From the NCBI RefSeq assembly GCF_027924525.1, contig NZ_AP027040.1, positions 744,001 to 808,000 of the forward strand: DNA of 64,000 nucleotides, read 5' to 3'. Position numbers and translations under genes: made by a program. Under the pieces are notes generated by a model. The model did not search any database. It was not told where the DNA came from and saw only the letters and a program-made list of their open reading frames with translations. Source of the DNA: Aurantimicrobium sp. INA4 (lineage in GTDB: Bacteria; Actinomycetota; Actinomycetes; Actinomycetales; Microbacteriaceae). How positions within the stretch are numbered: position 1 is the first letter of the stretch; each line of letters begins with the position of its first letter. This document shows positions 49,767-60,163 of the stretch, piece by piece.

Positions 49767-52631
49767 TTACTTCACTGAAATGATTTCTCTGAGGAAGATT
49801 CCGGTGTGACTGCGTGTGTTTGTCGCTACGTCTTCCGGTGTTCCTTCGGCAATAATCTCGCCACCACCAGATCCACCCTCAGGGCCCAAATCGATAATCC
49901 AGTCTGCACTCTTGATGACATCGAGGTTGTGTTCGATGACTATCACGGTGTTCCCCTTGTCAACAAGAGAGTTCAGCACAAGGAGTAGTTTACGAACATC
50001 TTCAAAATGTAAACCTGTGGTGGGTTCGTCGAGTACGTAAATACTTCTTCCGTTGCTACGTTTTTGCAGTTCTGTGGCTAATTTGACGCGTTGAGCCTCT
50101 CCGCCTGAGAGCGTTGTTGCGCTTTGTCCCAGACGTACGTATCCCAAACCAACATCTACGAGTGTCTGAAGATAGCGATGTATGGAAGAAATTGGCTCGA
50201 AGAATTCAGCTGCTTCTGCAATGGGCATATCGAGTACTTCAGAGATGTTTTTTCCTTTATAGCGAACCTGAAGGGTTTCACGGTTATAACGTTTTCCGTG
50301 ACAGACCTCACAATCGACGTAGACATCAGGAAGGAAATTCATCTCAATCTTGAGCGTGCCATCACCTGCACAGGCTTCACAGCGACCACCTTTGACGTTG
50401 AAGCTAAAACGACCCTGTTGATAACCGCGGGTTTTCGATTCAGTGGTTTCTGCAAATAGATTGCGAATCTTGTCAAAAACACCCGTGTATGTCGCTGGGT
50501 TTGATCGTGGTGTGCGACCAATTGGGTTTTGGTCTACGTGGATTACTTTGTCGAGATGTTCTAGACCTGTCACACGTGTGTGCTTGCCTGCAACGGTGCG
50601 AGCACCGTTGAGTTTATTCGCAAGTACTTTGTAGAGGATGTCATTGACGAGAGAAGATTTTCCAGAACCTGATACACCTGTTACTGCCGTGAGGGTTCCT
50701 AGCGGAAATGTAGCGGTGACATTCTTCAAATTATTGGCCTGTGCACCAACGACAGTTATTTCACGATCCTTGTTACGTGGTCTTCTGCTTGTGGGAATTT
50801 TGATCTGGGTTCGTCCAGAAACATAGTCTGACGTGATTGATTCGGTGTTCTTGAGCAGAGATTCATAATCGCCCGAATGAACAACTCGCCCACCATTGAC
50901 TCCAGCTCCTGGACCAATATCGACAATCCAGTCAGCGGTGTGAATTGTGTCTTCATCATGTTCAACAACAATGAGGGTATTGCCTAAATCACGGAGCTTG
51001 ATGAGGGTTTCAATCAGTCGACGATTATCTCTTTGATGCAGACCGATAGAGGGTTCATCAAGAACATAAAGTACTCCGGTTAGGCCAGATCCAATCTGCG
51101 TTGCCAAGCGGATTCTTTGCGCCTCTCCCCCGGATAACGAACCTGCGGAACGAGAAAGGTTGAGATAGTTCAAACCCACCTCAATAAGAAAATTCAACCG
51201 TGCACGTATTTCTCGGAGCACTTGTGCAGCGATCATCGCATCACGGTCATTCAAGGTGAGCGAATCCATAAACGCTCGTGCCTCCGACAAAGGAAGTTCT
51301 GTGAGTTCAGAAATAGAAAGACCATTGATTTTCACTGCTAAAACTTCTGGCTTAAGCCTTTGTCCGTGGCATTCAAGACATGGCACTTCACGCAGATATT
51401 CTGACCACCGAGCACGCTGAATATCTGTCTCAGCCTGCAAATACTGACGCTCGATGTAGGGAACAACGCCTTCAAAGCCTGAACTGTATTGGACTTCGCG
51501 CCCATATCTGTTCTTCCATTTCACCCGTACGCTGAAGTTGTTGCCATTCATGACGGCTTCACGGATTTCTTCATCCAGTTCTTGCCAGGGTGTATTCAGA
51601 GAGAACTCTAAATCGTTTGCCAACCCCATGAGGAGCTTTTCGTAGTACTGAAACAAACCCTTACCTTGGGTTGCCCAAGGAATAATGACTCCCTCATTGA
51701 TGGAGAGGCTTGGATCACCCAGAAGAAGTTCTTCGTCGACTGACATCTTTGTTCCAAGGCCAGAACAAACCGGACAAGCACCAAAAGGTGAATTAAACGA
51801 AAAAGTACGGGGCTCAATCTCTGCAAGTTGGATGGGATGCGCGTTTGGGCATGACAGTTTCTCACTGAACGATTGCCATGCTGAATCCCCCTGCTCGTCA
51901 ACGAAATTGATATCTACGGTTCCGCTGGTCAGCTTCAAAGCTGTTTCTAAAGAGTCAGTAAGACGGTTCAGTATTTCTGGGCCAGCGACAAGACGGTCGA
52001 TGACGACGGAAATATCATGCTTAAAGCTCTTTTTCAGGGCAGGTGCTTCGCTTAACTGAACAACCTCTCCATCAACTATGACGCGAGAATATCCACTTGC
52101 AGTGAGCTCTGTGAACAAGTCAACAAATTCGCCTTTTTTCTGTGACACGACAGGTGCGACTACTTGATATCTCGTTCCCTCCGGGAGATCCATTAACTGA
52201 TCAGCAATCTGTTGCACAGTCTGAGATTGAATGATTTCTCCACACTCCGGACAGTGCGGAACACCAATGCGTGCCCAGAGCAAACGCATGTAGTCATAAA
52301 TTTCTGTAATGGTGCCAACCGTTGATCTAGGATTCCTGTTCGTTGACTTTTGATCGATTGAAACGGCAGGTGAAAGACCTTCGATGAAATCAACATCGGG
52401 ACGGTCTACCTGGCCCAAAAACTGTCGTGCATATGCAGACAAGGACTCAACATAACGACGTTGACCTTCGGCAAATATGGTGTCGAAAGCCAAAGAAGAT
52501 TTCCCCGAACCAGACAGTCCAGTGAATACAACTAAGGAATCACGAGGAATTTCGAGATCTACATTTTGAAGGTTGTGTACACGTGCACCCTTCACGCTCA
52601 GATGAGAATGAGTAGTCATAGATTTAGGCAT
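49767..52631 (-). CDS. uvrA: Excinuclease ABC subunit A
   Basis: A 954-residue damage-recognition ATPase with two ABC modules. Walker A1 is [14 protein letters not shown] (near 37-50) and Walker A2 is [14 protein letters not shown] (near 651-664); each module has an LSGGEAQR signature. Zinc-finger cysteines are in CPECGEII and in the pairs CEAC and CEVC near residues 750-780. I keep the ATG at 52631, with AAGGAAG 6 bases upstream; it overlaps the uvrB end by 8 bp. An alternative ATG at 52619 would avoid the overlap. Confidence 0.97.
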   Translation of the reverse strand: MPKSMTTHSHLSVKGARVHNLQNVDLEIPRDSLVVFTGLSGSGKSSLAFDTIFAEGQRRYVESLSAYARQFLGQVDRPDVDFIEGLSPAVSIDQKSTNRNPRSTVGTITEIYDYMRLLWARIGVPHCPECGEIIQSQTVQQIADQLMDLPEGTRYQVVAPVVSQKKGEFVDLFTELTASGYSRVIVDGEVVQLSEAPALKKSFKHDISVVIDRLVAGPEILNRLTDSLETALKLTSGTVDINFVDEQGDSAWQSFSEKLSCPNAHPIQLAEIEPRTFSFNSPFGACPVCSGLGTKMSVDEELLLGDPSLSINEGVIIPWATQGKGLFQYYEKLLMGLANDLEFSLNTPWQELDEEIREAVMNGNNFSVRVKWKNRYGREVQYSSGFEGVVPYIERQYLQAETDIQRARWSEYLREVPCLECHGQRLKPEVLAVKINGLSISELTELPLSEARAFMDSLTLNDRDAMIAAQVLREIRARLNFLIEVGLNYLNLSRSAGSLSGGEAQRIRLATQIGSGLTGVLYVLDEPSIGLHQRDNRRLIETLIKLRDLGNTLIVVEHDEDTIHTADWIVDIGPGAGVNGGRVVHSGDYESLLKNTESITSDYVSGRTQIKIPTSRRPRNKDREITVVGAQANNLKNVTATFPLGTLTAVTGVSGSGKSSLVNDILYKVLANKLNGARTVAGKHTRVTGLEHLDKVIHVDQNPIGRTPRSNPATYTGVFDKIRNLFAETTESKTRGYQQGRFSFNVKGGRCEACAGDGTLKIEMNFLPDVYVDCEVCHGKRYNRETLQVRYKGKNISEVLDMPIAEAAEFFEPISSIHRYLQTLVDVGLGYVRLGQSATTLSGGEAQRVKLATELQKRSNGRSIYVLDEPTTGLHFEDVRKLLLVLNSLVDKGNTVIVIEHNLDVIKSADWIIDLGPEGGSGGGEIIAEGTPEDVATNTRSHTGIFLREIISVK

Positions 52632-54702
52632 GGCCAGCTTCCTTCATGATTCGAAGCTCACGTTTGAGCTCCGAAAGTTCATCCCTTAATCGTGCTGCGA
52701 GTTCGAATTTGAGTTCAGCTGCAGCAATGAGCATTTGTTCATTGAGGTCAAGAATGATGTTTTCTAATTCTTCTGCACCCTCGGTCCCAATTAATCGTGT
52801 TTGTGAGCTTGGGCCCGGAGTTGACGCGGTTCCCCGCTTAGATTTTTTAGTGTTATCTGAAAGAAGTTCAGCTGTATCCGCTTCCTCACGCTGAAGCATC
52901 GCTGTGATGTCCGCAATCTTCTTCCTGAGCGGTTGAGGATCAATACCGTTGGCGATGTTGTAAGCAATTTGTTTTTCACGGCGGCGCGTTGTCTCTTCAA
53001 TCGCTTGCTGCATTGATTTTGTCACCAGGTCTGCGTACATATGCACTTCACCTGAGACGTTTCGTGCAGCCCGACCAATAGTTTGGATCAATGAGGTAGC
53101 TGATCTGAGGAAACCTTCTTTATCTGCATCCAAGATAGCGACAAGAGAAACCTCAGGAAGATCGAGACCTTCACGCAACAAGTTGATTCCGACCAACACG
53201 TCAAAGACACCCTGACGAAGTTCGGTCAAAAGTTCAACGCGGCGAAGTGTGTCAACATCTGAGTGGAGGTAGCGCACGCGCACACCTGCCTCTGTGAGGA
53301 AGTCTGTGAGTTCTTCAGCCATCTTTTTGGTCAACGTTGTCACCAACACACGCTCATCCTTGGCGGCACGTACACGGATTTGCTCAAGGAGATCATCGAT
53401 TTGACCACGGGAGGGTTTGATGACAATTTGCGGGTCGACGAGACCTGTAGGACGAATGATTTGTTCGACAACCCCGTCTGCTATCCCCATTTCATATTTG
53501 CCAGGTGTTGCTGAAAGATAAACGGTTTGACCTACACGATCCTTGAATTCGTCAAAACGAAGAGGCCTATTATCTAGTGCAGATGGAAGCCTGAATCCGT
53601 GTTCAACCAAGGTTCTTTTCCTCGATGCATCACCTTCATGCATTGCACCAATTTGAGGAACTGTGACATGCGACTCATCAATGACACAGAGAAAATCATC
53701 TGGAAAATAGTCCAAAAGGCACTGAGGTGCCTCTCCGGGCTCTCGAACATCGATATGGCGAGAATAGTTTTCGATTCCGGAACAAAATCCAATCTGTTCC
53801 ATCATTTCAAGATCGAACGTTGTCCGCATACGAAGGCGCTGAGCTTCAAGAAGTTTGTTTTGCTTTTCGAGTTCAGCAACGCGCTCTTCCATCTCTTCTC
53901 TGATGGTGATGATTGCTCGTTTCATGATGCCTTCGCTGGCCACGTAGTGGGAAGCAGGAAAGACGGAAACCATGTCGAGCTTTTCTACGACATCCCCAGT
54001 CAGCGGATGAAGGCTATAGAGAGCTTCGATTTCATCTCCGAACATCTCTATACGAACTGCTAGTTCCTCGTACATTGGAATAATTTCGATGGTGTCTCCA
54101 CGAACACGAAAATTTCCACGTGAGAAATCAATATCATTACGTGCGTATTGCATTGAAACAAATTGACGCAGGATGGCGTCACGTTGAATTCGTTCACCGA
54201 CCCGGAGAGTAATCATTGCTTCGAGGTATTCCTGTGGAGCACCCAGTCCATAAATACAGGAAACAGTCGAGACCACGACAACATCCCTGCGAGTCAATAG
54301 TGAATTGGTCGTTGAGTGTCTCAGTCGTTCAACTTCAGCATTGATAGAACTATCTTTTTCGATAAATGTATCTGTCTGAGGTACATACGCTTCTGGTTGG
54401 TAGTAGTCGTAATAGGACACAAAGTATTCGACAGCATTGTCTGGTAGAAGTTCTCGAAATTCTGTAGCAAGTTGAGCTGCCAGTGTTTTGTTATGAGCCA
54501 GAATCAATGTAGGACGCTGGACTGCCTCTACTAACCATGCGGTCGTTGCAGATTTTCCGGTACCAGTAGCACCCAGAAGTACGACGTCTGTCTCACCAGC
54601 TTTGATGCGACCGGCTAACTCAGCAATTGCAGCAGGCTGATCTCCACTGGGAGAATACGGACTTACGACCTTGAAAGGCTTCTCAGATCGTCTAGGTTGC
54701 AC
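52624..54702 (-). CDS. uvrB: Excinuclease ABC subunit B
   Basis: A 692-residue damage-verification helicase. Walker A is [11 protein letters not shown] (near residues 44-54), the damage-probing beta-hairpin is [15 protein letters not shown] (near 96-110), the DEAD-like motif is IDESHVT and motif VI is QTIGRAARN. The C-terminal UVR domain (near 640-680) binds UvrC. GTG start at 54702; TAGACT ends 6 bases upstream. The intervening AGGGGA could also serve as a ribosome binding site on transcripts reading through from coaE, whose stop is 4 bp upstream. Confidence 0.97.
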   Translation of the reverse strand: MQPRRSEKPFKVVSPYSPSGDQPAAIAELAGRIKAGETDVVLLGATGTGKSATTAWLVEAVQRPTLILAHNKTLAAQLATEFRELLPDNAVEYFVSYYDYYQPEAYVPQTDTFIEKDSSINAEVERLRHSTTNSLLTRRDVVVVSTVSCIYGLGAPQEYLEAMITLRVGERIQRDAILRQFVSMQYARNDIDFSRGNFRVRGDTIEIIPMYEELAVRIEMFGDEIEALYSLHPLTGDVVEKLDMVSVFPASHYVASEGIMKRAIITIREEMEERVAELEKQNKLLEAQRLRMRTTFDLEMMEQIGFCSGIENYSRHIDVREPGEAPQCLLDYFPDDFLCVIDESHVTVPQIGAMHEGDASRKRTLVEHGFRLPSALDNRPLRFDEFKDRVGQTVYLSATPGKYEMGIADGVVEQIIRPTGLVDPQIVIKPSRGQIDDLLEQIRVRAAKDERVLVTTLTKKMAEELTDFLTEAGVRVRYLHSDVDTLRRVELLTELRQGVFDVLVGINLLREGLDLPEVSLVAILDADKEGFLRSATSLIQTIGRAARNVSGEVHMYADLVTKSMQQAIEETTRRREKQIAYNIANGIDPQPLRKKIADITAMLQREEADTAELLSDNTKKSKRGTASTPGPSSQTRLIGTEGAEELENIILDLNEQMLIAAAELKFELAARLRDELSELKRELRIMKEAGHA

Positions 54703-54706
54703 TCCC

Positions 54707-55300
54707 CTAGTCTACTTTCGTCAGCTCCTGCCACAGTGCGTCAACTTGGTTGTATGTATGGAGTAAATCGCCGCTTGTATCAATAACGTGATTGGCCAAT
54801 CGAAGCCGCTCTTCTTCTGGAGCTTGTGACTGAATTCGCGCAAGTGCTTCTGATTCGAGCATCCCTCGATGCTCCATTAACCTCTCAACACGTACTTGTT
54901 CAGGAGCTGAGGCGACAACAATTGCATCGAAAGTGTATGAGTTTTCACTCTCAACAAGTAATGGTACGTCGTACACCACAATCGAATCTTGTGGGGCTTG
55001 AGTGATCAAGAAGTTAGTTCTTTCACGTACAGCAGGATGAACAATGGCGTTAAGTTTTCTCAGCGCTTCTGCGTCTGTAAAGACAATATCCCCCAGGGCG
55101 ACCCTATTCAGACTTCCATCTTCCTTGAGAATATCACGGCCAAAAAGCTCTGAGAGTTGAACAAGTGCCGGAGATCCAGGTTCAACAACTTCCCTGGCCA
55201 CCTTATCGGCGTCGATGATGTACGCTCCGTGATCTGCTAAACGGCGGGCAATAGTCGACTTGCCTGATCCGATACCACCGGTAAGGCCAATGAGCTTCAT
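54707..55300 (-). CDS. coaE: Dephospho-CoA kinase CoaE
   Basis: A 197-residue P-loop kinase for the last step of coenzyme A synthesis. Walker A is [17 protein letters not shown] (near residues 5-21). [20 protein letters not shown] and [19 protein letters not shown] are the other conserved blocks. There is no C-terminal UPF0157 extension, unlike mycobacterial CoaE. It is flanked by rpsA and uvrB, a conserved actinobacterial order. TAACAT ends 6 bases before the ATG. Confidence 0.96.
   Translation of the reverse strand: MKLIGLTGGIGSGKSTIARRLADHGAYIIDADKVAREVVEPGSPALVQLSELFGRDILKEDGSLNRVALGDIVFTDAEALRKLNAIVHPAVRERTNFLITQAPQDSIVVYDVPLLVESENSYTFDAIVVASAPEQVRVERLMEHRGMLESEALARIQSQAPEEERLRLANHVIDTSGDLLHTYNQVDALWQELTKVD
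54709..54714 (-). promoter_or_regulatory. Candidate -10 box of uvrBAC (leaderless)
   Basis: Minus strand TAGACT, 6 bases (agggga), then the uvrB GTG. It overlaps the coaE stop region. No LexA box was recognised next to it. Confidence 0.55.
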
Positions 55301-55306
55301 AACACC

Positions 55307-55312
55307 ATGTTA
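55307..55312 (-). promoter_or_regulatory. Candidate -10 box of coaE (leaderless)
   Basis: Minus strand TAACAT, 6 bases (ggtgtt), then the coaE ATG. It lies just downstream of the rpsA hairpin. Confidence 0.55.
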
Positions 55313-55316
55313 ATGA

Positions 55317-55350
55317 CTAATGGGTGAGACCGAACGGCCTCACCCATTAG
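55317..55350 (-). terminator. Terminator-like hairpin after rpsA
   Basis: A perfect 12-bp stem (ctaatgggtgag / ctcacccattag) with a 10-base loop that can itself pair (ccg/cgg). No U-run follows on the minus strand, so termination strength is uncertain; it could also stabilise the rpsA 3' end. Confidence 0.65.
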
Positions 55351-55363
55351 AAACAACAAACTG

Positions 55364-56821
55364 TTAGTTGTTTGCGAGCTTTTCACGAAGAGCGGCAAGC
55401 GACTCATCATCAGCAAGAGTTCCTGCAGATTCAGCCTCACTGGAGAAAGACGTGCTTTCTGCAGCTGGCGCTGGTGCATCAGGGATGTTTGCCTCTGCTT
55501 CAAGAGTTGCCTTGACCTGAGTCTTGTGGAGTTCCCAACGTGCCTGAGCAGCTGCGTAGTCCAATTCCCACTTCTCACGTGCGGCATCAAAGCCTTCACG
55601 CCATTCGTTGGTCTCTGGGTCGAAGCCTTCTGGGTACTTGTAGTTTCCGTTCTCGTCATACTCGGTGAGCATTCCGTAGAGTGCGGGATCAAACTCGGTA
55701 CCTTCAGGGTCAACACCCTCATTAGCCTGCTTGAGGCTGAGCGAGATGCGACGACGCTCGAGGTCAATGTCGATGACCTTAACGAATACGTCGTCACCAA
55801 CAGAAACAACCTGCTCTGCGAGTTCAACGTGCTTGCCGGAGAGCTCAGAGATGTGAACGAGACCTTCGATGCCGTCTGCAACGCGAACGAATGCACCGAA
55901 TGGAACAAGCTTGGTGACCTTACCGGGAGCAACCTGACCGATTGCGTGGGTACGGGCAAATACCTGCCATGGGTCTTCCTGAGTTGCCTTGAGCGAAAGC
56001 GATACACGCTCGCGGTCCATGTCAACCTCAAGGATTTCGACGGTAACTTCCTGACCAACTTCTACAACTTCAGAAGCGTGCTCGATGTGCTTCCAAGAGA
56101 GCTCAGAAACGTGAACGAGACCGTCTACGCCACCGAGGTCAACGAATGCACCGAAGTTGACGATCGAAGAAACGACACCCTTGCGGATCTGACCCTTCTG
56201 GAGGTTAACCAGGAAGGTGCTGCGGCTTTCAGACTGTGTCTGCTCAAGAAGTGCACGGCGAGAAAGAACTACGTTGTTACGGTTCTTGTCCAGCTCGAGA
56301 ATCTTGGCTTCAATGTCCTGTCCGAGGTAAGGAGTGAGGTCACGAACACGACGAAGCTCGATGAGAGAAGCAGGAAGGAATCCACGAAGACCGATGTCTA
56401 CGATGAGACCACCCTTAACAACTTCAATAACCGAACCGGTAACGATTCCGTCAGCGTCTTTGATCTTCTCAACATCGCCCCATGCACGCTCGTACTGTGC
56501 ACGCTTCTTGGAGAGAATAAGGCGACCTTCTTTGTCTTCCTTTTGAAGAACAAGTGCCTCAACAGTGTCGCCAACCTTGACGACCTCGGAAGGGTCAATG
56601 TCGTGCTTGATAGAAAGTTCGCGGGAAGGGATAACACCTTCGGTCTTGTAGCCAACGTCAAGGAGAACCTCGTCGCGATCTACCTTGACAACGGTTCCTT
56701 CAATTAGGTCACCATCGTTGAAAAACTTGAGTGTCTTTTCGACAGCGGCGAGGAAGTCCTCAGCAGAACCGATGTCGTTGATTGCAACCTGAGTGGCTGC
56801 TTTCTTTGCTACAAGCGTCAT
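55364..56821 (-). CDS. rpsA: 30S ribosomal protein S1
   Basis: A 485-residue S1 with four S1 (OB-fold) RNA-binding domains, near residues 35-105, 120-185, 205-275 and 290-360, as usual in actinobacteria (six in E. coli). Repeated signatures include GGVDGLVHVSELS and ADGIEGLVHISELSGKH. An acidic C-terminal tail of ~110 residues follows. The start is ATG 56821 (MTLVAKKAATQ), the family N-terminus; the frame is open upstream to 56920 but that part is not protein-like for S1. The strong codon bias makes a long antisense open frame here, which is not a gene. Confidence 0.96.
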   Translation of the reverse strand: MTLVAKKAATQVAINDIGSAEDFLAAVEKTLKFFNDGDLIEGTVVKVDRDEVLLDVGYKTEGVIPSRELSIKHDIDPSEVVKVGDTVEALVLQKEDKEGRLILSKKRAQYERAWGDVEKIKDADGIVTGSVIEVVKGGLIVDIGLRGFLPASLIELRRVRDLTPYLGQDIEAKILELDKNRNNVVLSRRALLEQTQSESRSTFLVNLQKGQIRKGVVSSIVNFGAFVDLGGVDGLVHVSELSWKHIEHASEVVEVGQEVTVEILEVDMDRERVSLSLKATQEDPWQVFARTHAIGQVAPGKVTKLVPFGAFVRVADGIEGLVHISELSGKHVELAEQVVSVGDDVFVKVIDIDLERRRISLSLKQANEGVDPEGTEFDPALYGMLTEYDENGNYKYPEGFDPETNEWREGFDAAREKWELDYAAAQARWELHKTQVKATLEAEANIPDAPAPAAESTSFSSEAESAGTLADDESLAALREKLANN

Positions 56822-56906
56822 GTAAAACGTGCTCCAGTATTTATTTAGTTCGGGCCTTGAGACACAGCAAGCTGATTCAATTGTCTTTTGGGCAGACGGA
56901 TAGGGC

Positions 56907-56918
56907 GCACATATGTGC
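56907..56918. promoter_or_regulatory. 12-bp perfect palindrome upstream of rpsA
   Basis: gcacatatgtgc reads the same on both strands and lies 86 bp upstream of the rpsA start, in the 149-bp polA-rpsA gap. It could be an operator or part of a promoter region; nothing identifies the protein. Confidence 0.35.
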
Positions 56919-56944
56919 ACTTATCAGAGTACTTGACTCGAGAG

Positions 56945-56964
56945 TTCCGCGCAAACTCGCGGAA
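56945..56964 (-). terminator. Hairpin after polA
   Basis: A perfect 7-bp stem (ttccgcg / cgcggaa) with a 6-base loop, 7 bp beyond the polA stop on its strand. There is no U-tract, so it is a weak or assisted terminator at best. Confidence 0.45.
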
Positions 56965-56970
56965 AGATGA

Positions 56971-59688
56971 CTAATGGGCAGCGTCGTTCCAGTTGCGTCC
57001 AAGACCAATTTGAACGTCTAAGGGAACACGCAATTTGGCAGCGTGGGACATTCTTTCAACAACGATTTTTTCAACTTGTACACGCTCAGATTCCACGATT
57101 TCTAGAACTAATTCATCATGAACTTGAAGTAATAGTTGTGATTTCAGGTCTAGTGCTTGGAGATCTTGTTCAATCCCTATCATTGCTATTTTCATAATGT
57201 CTGCAGCCGTACCCTGCATAGGTGCGTTGAGAGCGGCACGTTCAGCATTGTCGCGAAGTACACGATTTGGACTAGCAAGATCTGGAAAAGGTCTTCTGCG
57301 CCCAAAAAGAGTTTGGGTGTAGCCCTGAGCTCGTGCTTGTTCCACAACACTTCTGAGGTAGTCGCGCACTCCCCCAAATCGTTGGAAGTAATCCGCCATC
57401 AATTTCTTAGCGGCACTGTTGTCGATACCAAGCTGTCTTGCTAACCCAAAAGCACTGAGACCATATGCGAGGCCATAACTCATTGCCTTGACCTGGCTCC
57501 TCATTTCTGAAGTAACCTCAGCTGGATTGACACCGAAAACTCGTGCGCCTACAAAGCGGTGTAAATCTTCACCGGAAATAAAGGCTTCGATAAGACCCTC
57601 ATCTTCAGAAAAATGGGCCATGATTCGCATTTCGATTTGTGAATAGTCAGCCGTGAATAGGGTGTCGAAACCTTCCCCTACCTCAAACGCTTCGCGAATA
57701 CGACGGCCATCAGCTGTGCGGATTGGAATATTTTGAAGATTGGGGTTCGCCGAAGAAAGTCGCCCAGTACTGGTCCCCGTTTGGCCATAGGTGGTGTGTA
57801 TACGCCCATCCGGCCCAATAGCTTGAATGAGTGTTTCAACTATTTGTTTGAGCTTGGTGACATCACGATGTTCTAGTAGCAAACCTAAGAATGGATGCGG
57901 GTTTGTAGCTTGAAGGTCGGCTAATGCAGTGGCATCGGTGGTGTATCCCGTTTTCGTAGCACGTGTTTTTGGCATGCCTAGCTGATCAAACAACACTTCT
58001 TGCAATTGTTTTGGTGACGCAAGGTTAACTTCGCGGCCAATAACTGCAAATGCCTCTTGTTTGGCTTTTTCAGCTCGCTCACCAAGTTCACGTGAAAGAT
58101 TTTCCAGTTTTGCTTTGTTCACGGTAATGCCACGAAGTTCCATGGCTGCCAAAGTTGTCAACGTTGGAAGCTCGATCTCCAAAAACAATGCAAGTGTTGC
58201 CGCATCCATAGTCGAACGAATGGCCTCATCGATTCGACGAATAAACCACGCACGACCCGCAACGTCTAGCGCTGAATCATCAGGAACAAGTTGATTTGGG
58301 TCAGGCTCAGGCAAAATTTCGTTGAGATATAACTTTGTTAGATCGCCAAGTTCTCTCTTCGTAGAATCCGGCCTCAAAACCCAATCGGCAATTTCTGTAT
58401 CGAAGCCAAGATTCTCAACAACAACTCCAACTGCAGATAATGTCTTGAGTTGTTCTTTAGCACCATGAAAAATCTTGGGAGTTGGTCCGGCCAGCCAATC
58501 TATCAAGGGTCTAATGTCAGCGAGCACTGGGGACCAAGGAACGAGAACTGTTTCATTTTCAGTGGCTAGCCCAATTGATGAAGTTCCAGAGGCATACACC
58601 TCAACTTCAACTGCGATACCTTGTGGCGACGAATCTGAGGCGCGGTGGAGCCATGCAGCAAGTTCTTCATCAAGTATCTGTTGGGAACGCGGAGGAACAG
58701 CGCCATGAACAGGCGATGATGGAGTCAGCGGATAAAGAGCTGGTTGGTTGTTTTGAGCAGATGGAAGTGGAGCTGATTGACGAGGCGTAACGTCTGTTTC
58801 CCCTGCAAGACTCAATACTCTGGTAAGTAAAGATTTGAATTCCAGACGACCGAACACGTCTCTAATAGCTTCAACATCGAAAGGTTGACGTTCTAGGTCA
58901 GCAGGGCCTACCGGTAGGTCAACATCGTTGACGAGTCTGTTGAGCTTTCTATTTCTAATGGCGTTGTCTTTGAACTCTCTGAGGCTTTCACCGACTTTGC
59001 CACCAATCTCGTCTGCACGACGAAGAATTTCATCTAAAGAGCCAAATTCGTTGATCCACTTGACTGCAGTCTTTTCACCAACCTTGGGCACACCAGGCAA
59101 ATTATCGCTCGTCTCCCCGACCAATGCTGCTATCTCTGGATATTGATGAGGTTGAATGCCGTAGCGCTCGAAAACTTTTGTAGCGTCATATCGCGTTAGT
59201 TCAGACACTCCTTGTTTAGAGGGATATAGCAAGGTGACATTGTCATCAATAAGTTGAATGGTGTCTCGATCACCAGAGACGACGAAAACTTTATAGTTTT
59301 GTGCAGAACCCTGTGCAGCGAGTGTTGCCAAAATATCGTCAGCTTCGAAATCTTCTTTGGTGAGTGTGGTGATGCCCATTGCATGAAGAGCGTCTTGAAG
59401 AAGTGGCACCTGACCAATAAATTCTGGGGGTGTTTCGCCACGGGTCCCCTTGTATTCGGGGTATTCCCGGGTACGGAAAGAGAATCGGGAGATATCGAAA
59501 GCTACTGCTAGATGTGTAGGTTTCTCTTTGGCCAGCAGATTGAGCATCATGGAAATAAATCCGTGAATAGCATTTGTGTGTTGTCCATCTGCAGTTTTGA
59601 AACTGTCAACTGGGAGGGCATAAAAAGCCCTGAATGCTAGGGAATGACCATCGATGACCATCAAGGTAGGCTGAGCTGTATTCGACAC
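56971..59688 (-). CDS. polA: DNA polymerase I
   Basis: A 905-residue family A polymerase. The N-terminal 5'-nuclease (residues ~1-300) carries MVIDGHSLAFRAF, the metal site EADDILATLA, and the helix-hairpin-helix around DNLPGVPKVGEKTA. The middle 3'-5' exonuclease-like domain lacks the expected Asp-x-Glu (its first strand reads AVEVEVY), so proofreading is probably inactive. The polymerase domain has motif A TADYSQIEMR (near 678-687), the O-helix KAMSYGLAYG, and motif C VHDELVLE. GTG start, preceded by a TAGGCT leaderless promoter. Confidence 0.97.
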   Translation of the reverse strand: MSNTAQPTLMVIDGHSLAFRAFYALPVDSFKTADGQHTNAIHGFISMMLNLLAKEKPTHLAVAFDISRFSFRTREYPEYKGTRGETPPEFIGQVPLLQDALHAMGITTLTKEDFEADDILATLAAQGSAQNYKVFVVSGDRDTIQLIDDNVTLLYPSKQGVSELTRYDATKVFERYGIQPHQYPEIAALVGETSDNLPGVPKVGEKTAVKWINEFGSLDEILRRADEIGGKVGESLREFKDNAIRNRKLNRLVNDVDLPVGPADLERQPFDVEAIRDVFGRLEFKSLLTRVLSLAGETDVTPRQSAPLPSAQNNQPALYPLTPSSPVHGAVPPRSQQILDEELAAWLHRASDSSPQGIAVEVEVYASGTSSIGLATENETVLVPWSPVLADIRPLIDWLAGPTPKIFHGAKEQLKTLSAVGVVVENLGFDTEIADWVLRPDSTKRELGDLTKLYLNEILPEPDPNQLVPDDSALDVAGRAWFIRRIDEAIRSTMDAATLALFLEIELPTLTTLAAMELRGITVNKAKLENLSRELGERAEKAKQEAFAVIGREVNLASPKQLQEVLFDQLGMPKTRATKTGYTTDATALADLQATNPHPFLGLLLEHRDVTKLKQIVETLIQAIGPDGRIHTTYGQTGTSTGRLSSANPNLQNIPIRTADGRRIREAFEVGEGFDTLFTADYSQIEMRIMAHFSEDEGLIEAFISGEDLHRFVGARVFGVNPAEVTSEMRSQVKAMSYGLAYGLSAFGLARQLGIDNSAAKKLMADYFQRFGGVRDYLRSVVEQARAQGYTQTLFGRRRPFPDLASPNRVLRDNAERAALNAPMQGTAADIMKIAMIGIEQDLQALDLKSQLLLQVHDELVLEIVESERVQVEKIVVERMSHAAKLRVPLDVQIGLGRNWNDAAH

Positions 59689-59694
59689 GTGCCC

Positions 59695-59700
59695 AGCCTA
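59695..59700 (-). promoter_or_regulatory. Candidate -10 box of polA (leaderless)
   Basis: Minus strand TAGGCT, 6 bases (gggcac), then the polA GTG. Confidence 0.6.
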
Positions 59701-59734
59701 CACAGCGGGCAAGACCTATTCAGGAGGAAACCGA

Positions 59735-60163
59735 ATGTCAGCTGAATACGTTCGTCCCCCCGTTCTCAGCCTCGAACAGTTTAGAGGTTTTTCTGCCGGA
59801 CCTTTGTGGGAAAAAATGGATATTCAGATACACGAGCTCACACCTGAATACGCCGAAGCCACAATGCCGGTTGCTGGTAATACGCAATCAGTGGGCATCC
59901 TTCACGGTGGTGCCTATGTGGTTATTGGTGAAGGTTTAGGGTCAATTTGTGCAAATATGTTCGCCGGTGAAGGCCGAGTGGCAGTGGGAATTGAAGTGAA
60001 TGCCACACATACAGGAAGTGCACGTGAGGGCTATGTCATTGCTACCTGTCGTGCACTTCACTTAGGCAGAACCCTCACAACACACGAAATAGTTTGCACT
60101 GATCAAGAAGGCCGCAGGTTGTCGACGGTGCGATTGACCAATTTCATCAAAGATAAAAAGTAG
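59735..60163 (+). CDS. Hotdog-fold thioesterase (PaaI family)
   Basis: A 142-residue single hotdog-domain acyl-CoA thioesterase. The HGG signature is in GILHGGAYVVIGEGLGS (near residues 53-69), with the catalytic Glu likely in IGEG and the Asn/His segment in VNATHTGSAREG. Substrate unknown; relatives hydrolyse phenylacetyl- or 1,4-dihydroxy-2-naphthoyl-CoA. A strong AGGAGG lies 6 bases before the ATG. It is divergent from polA, a common actinobacterial pairing, and abuts the response regulator end with no gap. Confidence 0.9.
   Translation: MSAEYVRPPVLSLEQFRGFSAGPLWEKMDIQIHELTPEYAEATMPVAGNTQSVGILHGGAYVVIGEGLGSICANMFAGEGRVAVGIEVNATHTGSAREGYVIATCRALHLGRTLTTHEIVCTDQEGRRLSTVRLTNFIKDKK

Noticed and set aside
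55526..56707. 393-codon open frame antisense to rpsA
   Set aside because: It lies wholly opposite four S1 domains in a gene with strong codon bias, which leaves few antisense stops. The translation is low in complexity and has no recognisable domain or ribosome binding site.
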